From: Progne subis subis | Lineage: Eukaryota; Chordata; Aves; Passeriformes; Hirundinidae | Reading direction: 5' to 3' | Assembly: GCA_022316685.1 (NCBI GenBank) | Contig: JAKJHU010000036.1 | Coordinates: 6,180,036-6,244,035, forward strand | DNA length: 64,000 nt | In this document: positions 1 to 14,305 of the stretch, piece by piece | Numbering within the stretch: the stretch's first letter is position 1 | How the letters are laid out: the number at the start of each line of letters is the position of its first letter | Made by a program: the position numbers and the translations under genes | Notes under the pieces: model-generated | Databases searched by the model: none | What the model saw: only the letters and a program-made list of their open reading frames with translations | Told to the model about the DNA's origin: nothing

Positions 1-2167
1 CCTCCCTATTCTCCTTTATTCTTATAAGAAAACAAAATATTCTTCTTTGAGAGCTATGATTTTCTTCAATGTCTGTAAATGATTCACTCAGAGCAAACAA
101 GGAGACCTGTGAGTGTGGTTTCTGCATCTGCCTGCTTCAGGAAACCCTTTGGGCTAATGTCATCTTCTACTTACTCCTTTCTTCTCTTCTCGCTTTTGAC
201 ATTCTGGTTGCATACAACTGTATCTCTCCAGGACAGGAGCACATTCAGAAGAATTTCCTCATGGAGCTATTATCACACATTTAATTTTTTTATATTGAAA
301 TTTTGATGTTATTCAGAAGCTTTAGATGTTTTCCATGTCCTGGTACATTCAGCAAAATAACCAAAATGCTACATTCAAAACTGATAGGAAAAAATTGAAT
401 ATTTTTTCTTCATTAAGAATATAATTTAAGACAAATGTCTGACAAGCACTAGTTGAACATTGTTTTTCTTACTTAATTTTGGTCATCATAAAATGTAAAT
501 AAATAATATTTCTTTTTTTTATCTTTTACTTCTTTTGATTCACATGCTTTGTAACATTTAGTACAACTCTATTAAGCTTAATGACTTTATATTTTAAATT
601 CAGTTTTCTGCTATAAAATCTGTTGTTGACATTGATAATAAACATTTTGATATTATTTAATCAAAACTTCTCTTTAAAAAGAAATCATGTTTCCTCTCAG
701 ATCTCTCATTTTTATTCAGAATTAGTCTAATTGCCTGGTGATATTACTTTTCAAGATGAAAATGTTTCTGGTCCAGTTTTATCTGTGTAAAAGTAAGTGT
801 ATGACTGAAGCAGAAAGGTGTCTTTACATGCCTCAAAAATTTCCTGGAACTGTGAGCCAATTCATGTGTTCAGAAGCAGAATTGGAAGTTCTTGAAAAAC
901 ACTTGAACTTGATGCAGTTCTTTATATTCTTACCAATACATGTGCATATTTATATGGCCAAAGATATAATCATCAATGAGAAAAGTTCTAAGAAATATGT
1001 ATGTTCTTCTCAACAACATTCACTTGATGGAAAAGGAAATGGGGTCATCATTCTTCTCAAAATGTGCCAAAGCTTTTTGGCATCAAAGCAACACACTCTG
1101 CTTTTATCAACATTGCCATATCTAAGTAAGTTTTCTGCTAGGAAAACAGTCACATATGAAGAAATATGAAGAGAGCAAAGAAGAGGAAGGGACAGAAAAA
1201 AGAAAGGAAAATGCACTAGAGTGCTGCAGACTAAGTAACAAATTTTTCTATTTCCTATATTTTGTTGTATGACTATTGGTAGACAGTTGGACATCATGTA
1301 TTTTTAAAATTTGTTCAAGGAATATTAGGCACAGAAGAACAACTCAAATCACTGATCACTCTCTGTAGAATCCCGCTGAAAACCTCTCTCCACTGAAATG
1401 CAGTCTACTGCAGCACGGGGAAGATACGTGTAGCATTAAGGCCTTGAATGTCAGGATGCTTGAGATGAACCAGCAAAACAGTTTCTCTCTCAGAAAGTAT
1501 TTCTTCTCTTTAAATTTTACCTGATACATTCTATAATATCACAGAATATATCAAATTTATTTTAGGACTGTGTTATATATTTCTGTTTTGTGCAACAGAC
1601 CAAAAAGAAACTAAACGTATTTATATGTATTTCTAAAGTTATCTTAATACATTTATGCTTCTCTGGTGCAGCACAATAAACATTTTTATAGCTATCACAA
1701 ATTTTTTAAAAATATATTAGTCTTACTAACTCATCAGACATAACTTGCTAGCATTGAATTGTATTAATTCTTACAATAGAAAAATCTTTGTTGTTGCTTC
1801 TGTTTGTATTGAAGTACATGCTTATTTACTTATAATATTTAAAATTATCAAAAGCCTTTACCCCACCTAACCAAACCAAAAATTTTAGTTTTCCTGAAAG
1901 ATAGGAAGCACATGTTAAAATATTTTGGGTTTGGGACAACCTGATATAATTTTTAAATATAAGCAGATTTTTTTCTGATATTTAATTTTGAAAACAGGAG
2001 TATTAATAACTTGTGACTTTCATACATTTAACTTCATATGTACATTCTATAAAAAATATTTTGATAGAGAAAATTCCAGCCTGACTTAGTTATTAGATAA
2101 GAGTTTTACCATTATTAAAGCTATTGCATTTTGTGTAAGGGAGCTAGTTGTACTAAATCTACAGGAA
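1..2167. other. AT-rich non-coding stretch
   Basis: AT-rich sequence without a recognisable gene or repeat family. A 143-codon open frame at 738-1169 (+) is the longest here, but it has no recognisable domain and no convincing splice or promoter context, so I do not call it a gene. Confidence 0.6.
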
Positions 2168-2648
<481 letters not shown>

Positions 2649-3976
2649 TGTTCATTGTATATTGTATATTGTATTTCTTCATAGTCATCAGTAGTAATTT
2701 GCCCTGTCCCTGTCTTTTATCTACAAAAATAAAACTATAATTGGCATAAATGATAAATATTTCTGTCATAAAAGTGAACTTGTGGCAGCAAAACTCTAAA
2801 GCATTTCTTAATTTCACCCCTGAATGTCCACAATTTTCAAAATCCCCCTGAAGGGAAGGAAAACAGGAAGGAAAATTTTTCAGGGTGCAATGGAATAAGT
2901 ACTGATTTGCCACAGTTTCTAGACGAGGAGGGGATCTATCTATACACATGAAAATAAGGGGTATGGTTAGGCTTTGCTTGTATCATACTGTATCTTTGTC
3001 ATAGGATGTTGTGGAAGACTGTAGGATAGAACTACTTTTCAAGCTTTGAAATTCTTTCCACAAAACCTTGTGTACAAAACCTTGATTTAGTACTGCCATC
3101 GGTGTTCACATAAGAAATTGTCATTCTAATGAATAATCCTGCTTTGTTAATTCCCAAATCCACTGCCAGACAAAGGTTCCATTGTTAGAAATGTTGATTG
3201 TGACACAATTGATTTTGGATTACAAGCCTACATTGAATACCAATGTCTGTAAAGCCTTAATCCAAAGATGATAAAAAAATCTTCATATTATTTGTTCTGG
3301 GAAATGTCATTAATTTAAACTAATATTCTGTGCTTACAAGCAGACATCTGACCAAAAGAACATTTATTTGGGACAAAAAAAAAAAAAAAAAATCCTTTCA
3401 AGAGTTACTAATTTAGTCTTAAGGACTTAGAGGTGTTGAAAGCAAATGGATTAATGCCCTTCAGGTCCCATTGATTTCAGCTCAGACTCAATATCTAAGT
3501 TTCTGTTGTTCCACTTCTGTAGTGTAGAAACAAGATCCTCTGTCACTGAAATGAATTAGTTTCTCATTTATTAATTATCAATTATTTCTAGTAGTTGTAG
3601 TAGTGTTTGTACACAGGAGCTAAATTCTTTTCCTTAGTGTCATATAAATATTCAGCAGAAATAAGGCATGTGCCATGTGGGTTTTTGTTTTTTTTTTTTT
3701 GTTTGTTTGTTTGTTTTTGGTTTTTTTTCAGTTTACAGCAATAAAGATCTAGAAGAAGCTGATAAAAGAGTATGAAGACAAAATTATTTGTGACAGACTC
3801 TGTTGTCTATATCTGTAGCCAATTAGTTTCTAACTTCTTGGGTTTTGGGTGGTCTACCTAAATTCACTAAAGAGATTTGAAGAGACATTTTAAGGAAAAC
3901 AAGGTGACATTAGATGATTATTTTTTATTGGAATATTTTGGCTTCTTGAGAACTTAAAGCAATGTGGGAGAAAAAT
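2649..3976. other. AT-rich non-coding stretch
   Basis: No gene or clear interspersed repeat seen. It contains a poly-A run near 3377-3391 and a T/TTTG-rich simple stretch near 3684-3728. Confidence 0.55.
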
Positions 3977-4071
3977 GAGGAGAGGAGAGGGGAGGGGAGG
4001 GGAGGGGAGGGGAGGGGAGGGGAGGGGAGGGGAGGGGAGGGGAGGGGAGGGGAGGGGAGGGGAGGGGAGGG
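3977..4071. repeat. (GGGGA)n G-rich tandem array
   Basis: About 17 near-perfect GGGGA pentamers on the + strand, preceded by a few GGAGA variants. Each unit carries a run of four G, so the array can form G-quadruplexes. The minus strand reads CCCCT, which produces spurious Pro/Leu/Ser open frames. Confidence 0.97.
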
Positions 4072-7000
4072 AATAATTTGTATAAACCCAATATAGAGTA
4101 TGGTAACATCTGCTGATCATATTTAGTAGCTAGCCTACTCACACTGAAGAAAGATGCTGGGAATAGATTACATATCTGAAAGAAAGTGGTGATGTTTGAT
4201 ACCAGGGGTAAGAGGGAGTAGGTGAATGCTAAGAAGTGATTAAGGCAAAGCATTAAACTCGTGAAACCTAGTGTTTTTAATGGATTTGAGTAGTAAGGAT
4301 TACTTGACAGGCTGATAATTTTAGCTAGACAAAACCAGAAAAGGGTCATCAAAATTCATTTGTGCAAGGTGGGGATATAAATTTAACACGTGTTCATTCA
4401 AATCCATTGATATCATGGAGACATTTTAGATGCCCACAATCTAGACACTTATCTCTGAGTTAATCATGCTAGGATCACTTCACAGCCAAGGGAGAAAAGT
4501 GCTTTCAGGTGTGATGTGTATTGGCATTTACTTTAAGACAGGATAAATCTTTCTGAAGAAGTGACTGCTTTTTTACACTGAATATTAAGAAAGAAGTTTA
4601 ATTGACAAATTATATGTAAAGTTTTATATTATAAGGTCAGAAGTAAGTAAATCTCATCTGACAAGGTAATTTTGATGGAAAACTATTATTTTCAAATGAG
4701 AAATTAAAATTTAATTTTGGTAATGTTACTTTTCAATAAAACCTCATGAAGGACTCAATATTTTCAATTGAAAAATTCTCAAAATTTAACAGAAGTTTAT
4801 AATATCATCTTTCATTTTAAATTTAAGAAAATCTAAAACCTTTCCTAATTCTATCTCATTGAAAACATTTTGATATTCATTTTCTACATTATATTTTAAA
4901 ACAAAAAGGGATTGTATTAGATGTACAATGCTAATAACTGCCACACCCTTGTTAGACCTATGTCTTATTTTGGAAGATCATTAAAAAAAATCTTAATGTT
5001 TATTCTGTATTTTTCAAATGGTATTTGGCTTTTATGTTATATAGAGAAGGCTTCATCAAGCAATGGAAACGTACTTGTCTCCAGAACTGAGTATAATATG
5101 CCTACATATATTTTGATTCTGCAAAATTATTTTGTAGATTTAAATTTTAAACAGAAAAACATTATTTAGACATGCTGAAATATGGTAATAATACTCTAGG
5201 AGGGCTCCAAAATATGAAATCGCCTTCCCTCAAAAATCACCATGCTAAACTTTTTTTATGCTTTTGTACCCATTTGAAGATTGTTCCACAATGCTGTTAG
5301 GTAAAGAACAGAATGTCCTCTAATTATGAGCATGAGGACTTGCAGGGTTTGTTAATATCCACTCATTTTTTTCTGTAACTTTTTTTTTTTTTTTTTTTAA
5401 TCTGAAGACCTTTTAACCCTCTTTTTGTTCATTAGAAGTTCATCAGATACTAGAAAATTCAGCCCATTTATTGGTTAGAAGCTCTTCACCAAAGCAGAAC
5501 ATTATCTAGCTGAAAGCCAAATATTGCTACTATATAGATCTGAATTGGTAAGATCTAGGAGAAAGTCTTAGACTTTTTTGGACTGTGAATGTAGTTGTCT
5601 ATAAACAAGATAAAAAATTTGCAGCAATAGTGAAAGCTTTAATAAAAATATCTCTATAACTGACTGCATATATAATAAAAATACAAATTTTGCAATAAAC
5701 AACTAAACAGCAGCAGGAAGGAATAAAAACTAGTGTCTAACAAGCAATTTGAGTAAAGAATAGGAACAAATAATGGAAAGTAAGTTTTCTTAATGTTGTG
5801 CTTCCTACACTGACTAGGTAGCAACTCATCCATGTAAGGTTTATAAATAACAATGTAATTTTTACTTTAGTGAATAAAATAGGCTGAGTATAACTGACAT
5901 TTCCACATTATTGCATCTGGGAGTTGAAAAAACCAAACCAAACAAAACCAAATCAAACTATTCTCTCCAATATGACACCAGGTACAAATCAGAAAGTTAT
6001 TTTAAATTTTTTGAATGTGTTAATGAAATGTTCATGGTTATATTCAAGCAAGTTGAATTCTACCTAATTCCCACTTTAAGTAGGTGGTTAATTTTAAAAG
6101 AATGTTTAAAAATGGTTATTCTCAGGAAATATCTAACTATTTATCATTTCAATTTTTAATTCAATTCATAAGTTTTGAACACATATTCTTGTGAATTTGT
6201 AAAAACTTGAGATATGTAATCCTATCAGAAAATGTCACAATTAGGAGTACAGAAGAGTGGAGTCATGTTCCATAAAAGACTCACTTATTTACAATGCTAA
6301 TATTATGCCTAATTTAGACAGACTGATTCCATCCCAGCACTTTCATTCCTGATCACTACAATGGAGACAGTTTGATGATGCCAAATTTTTATAGAAGCCT
6401 AGCAGCTCAAGCCCTCAATGCTGGGCAAAAAACCATATGGAGGTTTGAGCCCCTGGTCCTCAGGGGTGAATAAAAGTGTCTTGACAAAACTAAGAATGAG
6501 AAAGGACATAACATAGCTTTTCAAGTTGACTTATTCCTCTGACCAAATCTGTACAATTTACCAGTCATGAAAGAGATGAAGAAAGTCTGCCTCTGTAATT
6601 TGGTGTTCCTCAATGGAAGAATGAAAACATACCAGGTCCTAGGTCCTGCTTCCAAAACTGGGTGTAAGAGAGAAAATGGACACTCTTTATAACAGACTTC
6701 AGGTAGAATTCATTATTGGCAATACATTAATTCAGTTCATGTAGAAGAGGGGATTTATCACAGAGCCATATCTTCTACAGAAAATGACAAGAAGGAATTT
6801 TATTTCACTCTTTTAGGAACTAAGAGTAAACAGTTTCTATGTCTTAACTGTCTCCTCAGAGTTTTAAATATATCCTTCCTGAGCCATGTCTGAACTTTAT
6901 GGATCTACTGATGAGAATTTAGAGTTTAGTGAATTGTGCACTTTCCATCTTCATATTCTCTAAGTTAGTTATGGCAGTTGAAAGTAAAGAGATAGGTGCT

Positions 7001-8005
7001 AGCTGATTTTCTAGGCCAGGGAACACAAAAGTACGTCTGAGATATATTTATATTTAAATCAATTTCCTGCAATTATTCTATTTTCCCCTTGGTCCAATTA
7101 CTAAGTCTTGTCAGAGACATTCCTGAACTTTATGCTGACTTTCAAAAATATTATTGAAATATTCATAATACATAATATCTGTCTATTATTATATAGTTCA
7201 TCAGAATGATAAAAGCTTTCTCAGAGTTACACCCTCATAAATCCAGTGATTTTTAGATCTAGAATGCATAAGCATTATGAAAACAAGGGAAATATATCAC
7301 TGAACTGTAGAATTTAATTAAAACAAGGAGAAAACAGATAATTAGGGTACACTATTAACATCAGAATCACATTTAAGTGGATGTTTGGAAGCCATTACAA
7401 CCACTGTCTACTTAAGAAACAGCTTGTTAAGCCTGGGAGTTCAGATATTTTTCTGGAAAAATTATGTGTTCAGCTGGCACGTCAGAAGCTGGCAGCAATA
7501 TCTGCTAATACAATTAAAAATTTAATAGAAAAATATAAAGGAGTGAATTATCTGTAAAGAAATATGGTTTAAAAGATGAGGTAAACAAAAATATTTAAAT
7601 ATTTAAACTTTTTTTGAGAGAACATATATGTGTAAGCATATTTGAAAATTCTGAATCAGATTTTTCTCAAATGCTAAATCTCATAGGATCTAGAGGTATT
7701 AATCTCACTATTTTTAAAGCCGAGTTGATTTAAACAGTATTAAAACAGTGGTTTTCTTTAAATAATCATAACCGATTGTATAGATAAAAAACACTGCAAT
7801 TTAGTTGATCAGATATTACCACAATGTATATACATAATCATTGATGTTTGTCTTTGTATGTATGTGTGAAATAGGTAAAGAAAGCAGAATCTGAAGTACA
7901 TATATTTGTCTTTTTAAATATCAAAAGTTATGTAGAAGTAATAAAAAATACTGTTACATGAAAACCTTGAATATTTTATAAAGAAGGAAATTTGGGAAAT
8001 ATTTC
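4072..8005. other. AT-rich non-coding stretch
   Basis: About 3.9 kb of AT-rich DNA with no recognisable gene. It contains a 19-T run at 5380-5398. Open frames of about 80 codons at 4921-5169 and 5911-6159 have AT-driven composition and no domain. Confidence 0.55.
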
Positions 8006-8014
8006 ATATATATA

Positions 8015-8050
<36 letters not shown>
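8006..8050. repeat. (TA)n(TG)n(TA)n microsatellite
   Basis: TA repeats, then about nine TG dinucleotides, then TA repeats: a compound dinucleotide microsatellite. Confidence 0.95.
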
Positions 8051-9582
8051 AAATTATGTGAAGCAATTTGTAAACAAGATAAATATCTGCTTTAAAGGAT
8101 GTGTCAATATACATAATGTAATTAAAGAAGGTTCACTTCAATAGCTGAAAAAAACCCTTAATTTAATACTTGAATTTAAATTTTCACTGGAATTATGAAG
8201 TATCTGCTTCTTTGTGTATGTATAACATGTTTTGAAAGTCATTAAGTTGAATGTGGAGAAAAATTTGGAGCATTCAAAATTATAACATTAAGATTATGAT
8301 GCATAATGTCCAAAATAATTGGTGTTATGCAGGAGGAACTTATGATGTGGAATTTATTTTTTTACCAAGTTGTCATTAATTAACAAAAAGTGTGAGAAAA
8401 TAAATAATAGGTAAAACAAGTAAATGAAATAAAGTAGTAAATAAAAAAGTAAGAATTACTTTAGGACATGTGGAAAGGATGATGTAACATAGAAAAATCA
8501 CAGTTCTGCTGTCTCAATCATCTTAGTCAAAATAGTTTTTATACAGATCAAACATTTGACAAACAAATAAGAAAAAAATTTCTCTAGAGAAAACATATAT
8601 GCATGAAGATTAAATTTTAAAGTACTGTGGATTGTCAAAGATTTCCTATGGGTACTGTCCAGTGTAAAATAAACTTGAAATTAACTAAATAAGTAAAGTT
8701 TACCTTAGATATTTGAAGAATACAGTAAATAAAGAGTAGCTTTACCTATTCTATATTGAGACAATACTCACTTATGATTGATAAGAAGCTAAAAGTTAAA
8801 GGTTTTGCTAATGTAGAAAGTTATAAACAATAACATTATATACATTATAACATGCTGTAGTAACAATAATAACTGAAATTGCAGATTATAGAAATGAACA
8901 GAAGCAAGAGATAATTATAGAAATGGGTATTAAAATCTTAATCTTCTTGAGAGGAATAAGAAAAGGATTTTTTAAAGAAATCAATCTCATGGAAAATTTT
9001 CCACTGTGAAATACAACAAAAACTGCAGCACAAAAATCATCTTTAAAAGTAATTTATGAAGCCAAAATATGCTAGGGAGAAAAATATATTCTAGGGAATA
9101 CAATCAGTGTGGCTTCCAAGAATAATCAAGAAACAAGCAGTAATCTATTTGAGCCCAGTTGAACTCAAAAGTTTCTTGATCTGGGATCCTTTAATTTCCT
9201 TTGTTCTTCCTCTAAACATAAACATTAGTACTCTCTCCCTGAAAATGATATTTACTGTCTAAATGAATCAAGTTCTGCTTACTGATTCAAGTCATTGTTT
9301 ATGCTATTTGTAATAAAAGAATTTCTAGATCTACCATTTTGTGCCACTCATCAATAATAGTGATCCAAGTAAAATTAATAAAAATTTGTTAAAATCAAAT
9401 AAGGGGCCTGTGATAGCTGTAAAGCTATGGAGCTATAAAAAATACTCCAGAACAAATTTGGAATCATCCAATATTGTTTGATTTTCCCAAAGCAAAAGGC
9501 AAAATAAATTAATGGGGGAAAAAAAAAAAAAAAGTCTTCTCAAAACTTCCACATATTACAATATAATTGTAACTTCATGAAA
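8051..9582. other. AT-rich non-coding stretch
   Basis: No gene or interspersed repeat recognised. A poly-A run occurs near 9520-9533. Confidence 0.55.
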
Positions 9583-10012
9583 TTATAGAATCATTTATTT
9601 GTGGAAACTTTTGAGGTCATGGAGTCCAGCTCTAAACTTAACACTGTCAGGTTCACCACTAAACTATGTACCTAAACATCACATCTACACGTCTTTTAAA
9701 TACCTCCAGCTGGTGACTCAGCCATTTCTTGGGGCAGCCTCTTCCAGTGCTTGACAACATTTTTGGTGCTCTAAACCCCCCGTGGTGCAATTTGAGTCCG
9801 TCTTATCACTTGCTACCTGGAAGAAAACATGGACTCCCACCTTGCTATCCTCTTTTCTGGTACTTGTAGAGAGCAATAAGGTCCTTCCCAAACCTTCTTT
9901 CTCCAGGCTAAACAACCCCAATTTACACAGCTGCTTCTCACAGGACTTGTGCTCCAGACCCTTCACCCGTTCCACTGTCCTTCTTTGGACTCACTCCAGC
10001 ACCTCAATGGGC
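9583..10012 (-). mobile_element. CR1 LINE 3' fragment (5'-truncated)
   Basis: Read on the minus strand this is the end of CR1 ORF2 and the CR1 3' region. Diagnostic parts on the + strand are AGAATCATTTA at the left edge (the complement of the CR1 tail), then the complements of the sequences for trouble-free segments such as CAGGCTAAACAACCCC and GGACTTGTGCTCCAGACCC. A stretch around 9770 looks internally deleted relative to the usual CR1 layout. It is a dead 5'-truncated LINE copy typical of bird genomes. Confidence 0.88.
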
Positions 10013-12366
10013 TAGATACTCAGATAACAACTGGCTTTACTATTAAAGAGTGAACTAAACAAGGCATTAAATGCCTCTGATTTATTGCTTAGATTTCATC
10101 ATATCCCATAAAGGATGGATATTCTCCTCAGCCCTCCTACTGTTGCTAATGTATTTATACACATGTTCTATTGCCATTCACAGCACTAGCCAGATTACAT
10201 TCTATTTAGGCTTTGGTGCTTCTAATTTTGTTCCTGTGTAACCTCACAACATCCCTGTAATCAACTTGACTTGCTAGAACTTTCTTCCAGAGCTGGTACA
10301 CTTTGTTGTTGTTGTTGTTGTTGTTGTTTGTTTGTTTGTTTGTTAGTTATTTGTTTTGTTTTGTTTTGTTTTGCTTTTTTCCCCAGGAATCAAGTTCAGT
10401 CAAGCTGGTCTTCTTCCCCAACAGTTCATCTTAGGGCACCACCATTTCCTGCAACATGAAGGAAACAGGAGAACTGAGCCCACTGATCCCTTAATCAGTC
10501 CTCTCAAGGCCCTGAAGTTCCTTTTGATTGCACTCAAAATTCTTGTTCCAAATTCATCACTGCTTTCTTGAAAAATCAATAATAGATAATTATTGAGGGC
10601 CATACCAGGCTAGAAAGTTTTTTTCTTCCCATCTTCATCACAGGCCCCAAGAAGGCAGCAAACTTCCCTAAGAAGTAGTTCCAGTATGCATGTTGGGATT
10701 TCTCTTCCCCTCAGTGGAGAGTCTCCTATGAGAATGACCTGTCTTTTTCCATTATGGAAATGGTTTTATTGTAGGGTGTTGGTCATCTTTGGTGATGACT
10801 CTTGAGTTAAATAAACCATTGTACTCATTATTGTTTGGTTCCACTTGCAGAACCTGGTACTCATTACTATATGTGTGTGATAACACACAATGACAATAGA
10901 CTTCCACTACTGTGGTTTGATATGTGCTCTGTTAGTGAATGAGTTGTTATAGATGCAGAAAGTGTAGTTGCAGTAGTATACATTTTAAGATGTTTTTCAG
11001 TGTAAGGGAAAATGTATGCCCATTAGCTGGTAGTTATAGAATTAGTTTGATTTAGTACTTGACATATTTTATGTGGGTTCGAACATCACAGGCTGAATTG
11101 AATTAGGGATAAGTCTGGTCTTTTATTTGAACCATATCATCTCACAGGAACCTCAGCAGCTGTGTAAACTGAATTACGTGACACAATCTGGGAATTAAGG
11201 CGGGGTAATTACCTTGAACACTGGTAGCAGGCATCCCAAAATACAGATTAAGGCTGTCATTTTCCACTTGGTCTCCAAAAATTTTTACCAGTATCATCAG
11301 TTGTAAGTAATTAAATCTGCTGATCTATGAGAGATGTTTAGAAACCAATCTAAATTATAAAAAATGTGGGTTTAATATGTAAATTGTTCACTTTTAGTTT
11401 CACATCTAACTGTATTTTAATGAAACCCTTCTACTTCTGGGACAACATTAGATGGAAGATACTTTCCAGTGAAATTGAATAACTGTGTCATTAGGAAAAA
11501 GAGCTTGACTGACCACATATCCACCAGTGGTCTGGTTAATCTCTGAACACACAGTTCTCTCAGCTGCTCTTTACTGCTTTTTTTAAATATCAGAAAAATG
11601 AACTGTCAATCAGACATGAAGGAAATTCACAAAAGAGTAAAGGGAGAAGCAGACTTCTTTTCCCTCTGTCTAAATTTCTAATACAAAAAGATTTTACCAA
11701 CAATGTCAGGCCTCTAAAACATTGTGTTCTCTTTGTAGCAGAATACAAAAGTTTTAGGTAGAACTTCAATATTCTGCTGAACAGTGATTTCATTTGGAAA
11801 TATAAGGCACTAGATTAAAGAGTACTGTCATGAGGGTATTCCTGCCTCTTGAAGGTTAGACATAATTTGAAACAAGCAAAAGAATAATGTACCATTGCTC
11901 CCCAGTTATTTTAGTAGCAGCAAAATACCCTCACAGGGTGTTCATTCTTGGAAACACTTTCATATGTGGAGAGTTCCATGAATATTTACATATGGGAGGG
12001 AACCAAATGTCATATTCCACCTCCACCAAAACACAGTCAGAGCAGGATGTTTAACAGAACAAGAACTTTGGCAAAAAAACCACTGGACATCAAAAGTACT
12101 AAGTTTATTTGTCAACAATATTTTTTCAGTAGAAAATTAGACCATTTATTATTACAATTTACAAGTTTGCAAAAAATATAGTTCAATAGAAAAAATCAAT
12201 AATAGAAAAACTAAGTGTCTTTAATGAACAATCTCTGAATATTTCACTGAGACAGCCAGCTGGGACATTCGTGACACAGCATGTCGTCTTTGGGATCCTA
12301 CCCTCCTCAATCCTTCCTGTAGTGGTTTCACGTTCACTAAATTCTGGTCTTAGTACTTACTCTTTT
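10013..12366. other. Non-coding stretch, possibly old repeat-derived
   Basis: No gene I can support. It contains a (TTG)n/(TTTG)n/(TTTTG)n simple repeat at 10302-10383. The segment around 10390-10760 is less AT-rich and reads like an old retroelement remnant, but I could not assign a family. One exon-like segment on the minus strand (11213-11324) is discussed in the findings. Confidence 0.45.
10302..10383. repeat. (TTG)n/(TTTG)n simple repeat
   Basis: Starts as TTG trinucleotides, changes to TTTG tetramers, then to TTTTG pentamers. Low-complexity Cys/Phe/Leu open frames over it are artefacts. Confidence 0.93.
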
Positions 12367-13857
12367 TGTGGGAGAGAGACTAGGAGAAAAACAAAGCAGG
12401 CTCAACTTTAAAAATTAACAAATAGTTTTATTAACACACACTAAAAGAATAGAAAAAAGAAAACTGGAAAAAAAACTAAAACAGAATGAAACTACTCTTC
12501 CCTAGCTTTACAAACTGTTTACTTTCATGCAAAACAACATAAAGAGACAAAATTTGTAATTTTCAGTCAGTTTCACTATCTGACAATAGTCTTTCATCAA
12601 TTCATTAGGGGAAGAGGATCTCGTGGAGTCATGGATCCCACTGACATCTTAGAACAGTTCTCTTGTGGGTTTTAAACTGTCACAAAAACAACTGCCCGGA
12701 GAAACCTGCCTTTGTGACCCTCCCAGGAGCAGGTTCTCAAGCTGCTTATGGGTCATGGGTTTTAGACTTTTGCATACTGGGTTGTCACTTTTTAAAGATG
12801 AATAACTCCAAAGCAAAGGATTCTTCATCTCAAGGTACAGAGATATCTTCTCACTTCTTCACTGGCGCAGAGGGCTTCTCATTGCTATCTCTGTTCAAGC
12901 ATCTTACAGGATTAATATTACTTAGTCCATCACAAACACTTTTGCTCAAGTCCACACACAAATAAAAATAAAAATAAAAATAATAAAAAAATCTTCTCCC
13001 CAAATGCATATCTTTCTCATGATTTATAGGAATGATCTAATTATAGAGTTCATTTCCATGGCTCAAGTAAGAATGGAACAACCAACTCTTCAACCCTCTG
13101 TCCCAATAGTCTTTTCATTCTTGCTGTACTGACTTCATGCTCTTTTTTCTTTATGTTCACTTTGTCTTTTTTTATTCTCTCAGAGAAAGGCTAAGCTCTG
13201 GAAGCTTCATGTTGCTAGGAAAGGGTTAAATCTGCTTGGAGTCTTTGTCTCTCCCTCTGTAGCTCATGGTGTAGATGTTCAAGGCCATGCTGGTGAGGGA
13301 AGAAAAACTCACAGAAACATCAGAGATCAGAGCACCCAGGCAGTCCGGAATCACAAAAAACCAGGCAGGATCATAAATGCCTTCTCAGCCCACCCCTCGG
13401 TGTAAATCGGGGTGGCCTCAGCCTAAATGGTGCCCATAGCTCTTATCAGGAGCCCAGCAGAGATCTCTCCCTGCTCCAGGGAAGGTTAGAGAAAGTAGGT
13501 GTTGTAAAGCAGCAACCTCTCCTTCCCCACCACACCCAGGAGCTGATGGAATCCGGGCAGGCCTCAGGACAGCTCCGCCCCAAAAAAGGGGGAGCAGCAG
13601 GCCCAGCTCGATGTTACCTGTCTCTCTCTGGCCAAAGGAAAAAAGAAAAAGGCCCCACCTACAGGAAATCTAGGGGTTTTATATGGTACTTCCCAAAGTC
13701 ATAGCCAACAATTTTCAGTAGTCAGAACAGATAGCAATATTCCAACTAACTCTCTGATAGGTCCCTGTCTTTTCTAAAGCAATTCCCAGGCCCTGACATG
13801 GAGAATCATTCTACATTCTTCTATAACTAAAAAACTAAACTGTACTAACCCATGACA
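12367..13857 (-). mobile_element. Long LTR (about 1.5 kb), minus orientation, copy 1
   Basis: The + strand begins TGTGGGAGAG and ends CATGACA, so in the minus orientation the element starts TGTCATGGG and ends with CA, as LTRs do. In that orientation a TATA-like box (CCATATAAAA, + strand 13676-13685) and, near the 3' end, an AATAAA signal (complement of TTTATT, near 12424) sit in the expected order. A second, diverged copy with the same ends and the same left 250 bp lies at 26373-27806, which proves a repeat family. Flanks read CTTTT and CTTCT, a possible degenerate target duplication. Probably a solo LTR of an avian ERV; family not named. Confidence 0.75.
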
Positions 13858-14305
13858 CTTCTCATCTCTTCTCTTCCCTATATTTAGTGTTATTAATTCC
13901 AAATTCATCAAAGTATGCAATAACAATATAAATATTTGAGAGATAATTACATAGCATTATGTACTGTACACATTTTAATCATGATCATGCTGATGAACTG
14001 TTATGCAAAGGCATGCAAATGTAGAATTTTTCACATGTATTTGATCTACAGTCTCATGTCTTTCCAACTCTTACTAGATCCTTCTGTAATTTTCTCATAA
14101 TTATCCTTCCACTTCTTAGTCTCACAGTCAGTAGTTACTTGCCTCTTAGCAGTTAGCTTCTCCATTTGAAAGACTGCACTTCCACAATGGAAACTCAAAG
14201 TTTTGTCATTAAAATACCAAAGCAATTGAAATTCAGACTTTGAGTTTCTCAAAATAAATCTCTGGATCATTAAGTTGCCAAAACAACTGTACTTGGTTTA
14301 CAGGG
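13858..14305. other. AT-rich non-coding stretch
   Basis: Short interval between two LTRs. A 74-codon minus-strand open frame (14046-14270), lysine-rich, has no recognisable domain. Confidence 0.5.

Noticed and set aside
738..1169. 143-codon ORF
   Set aside because: It is the longest ORF in the first 2 kb, but has no recognisable domain, no splice or promoter context and ordinary AT-rich composition. It may be chance.
10390..10760. Possible old LTR or retroelement next to the CR1 fragment
   Set aside because: Base composition fits, but I could not find ends, a TATA/polyadenylation order or a known motif.
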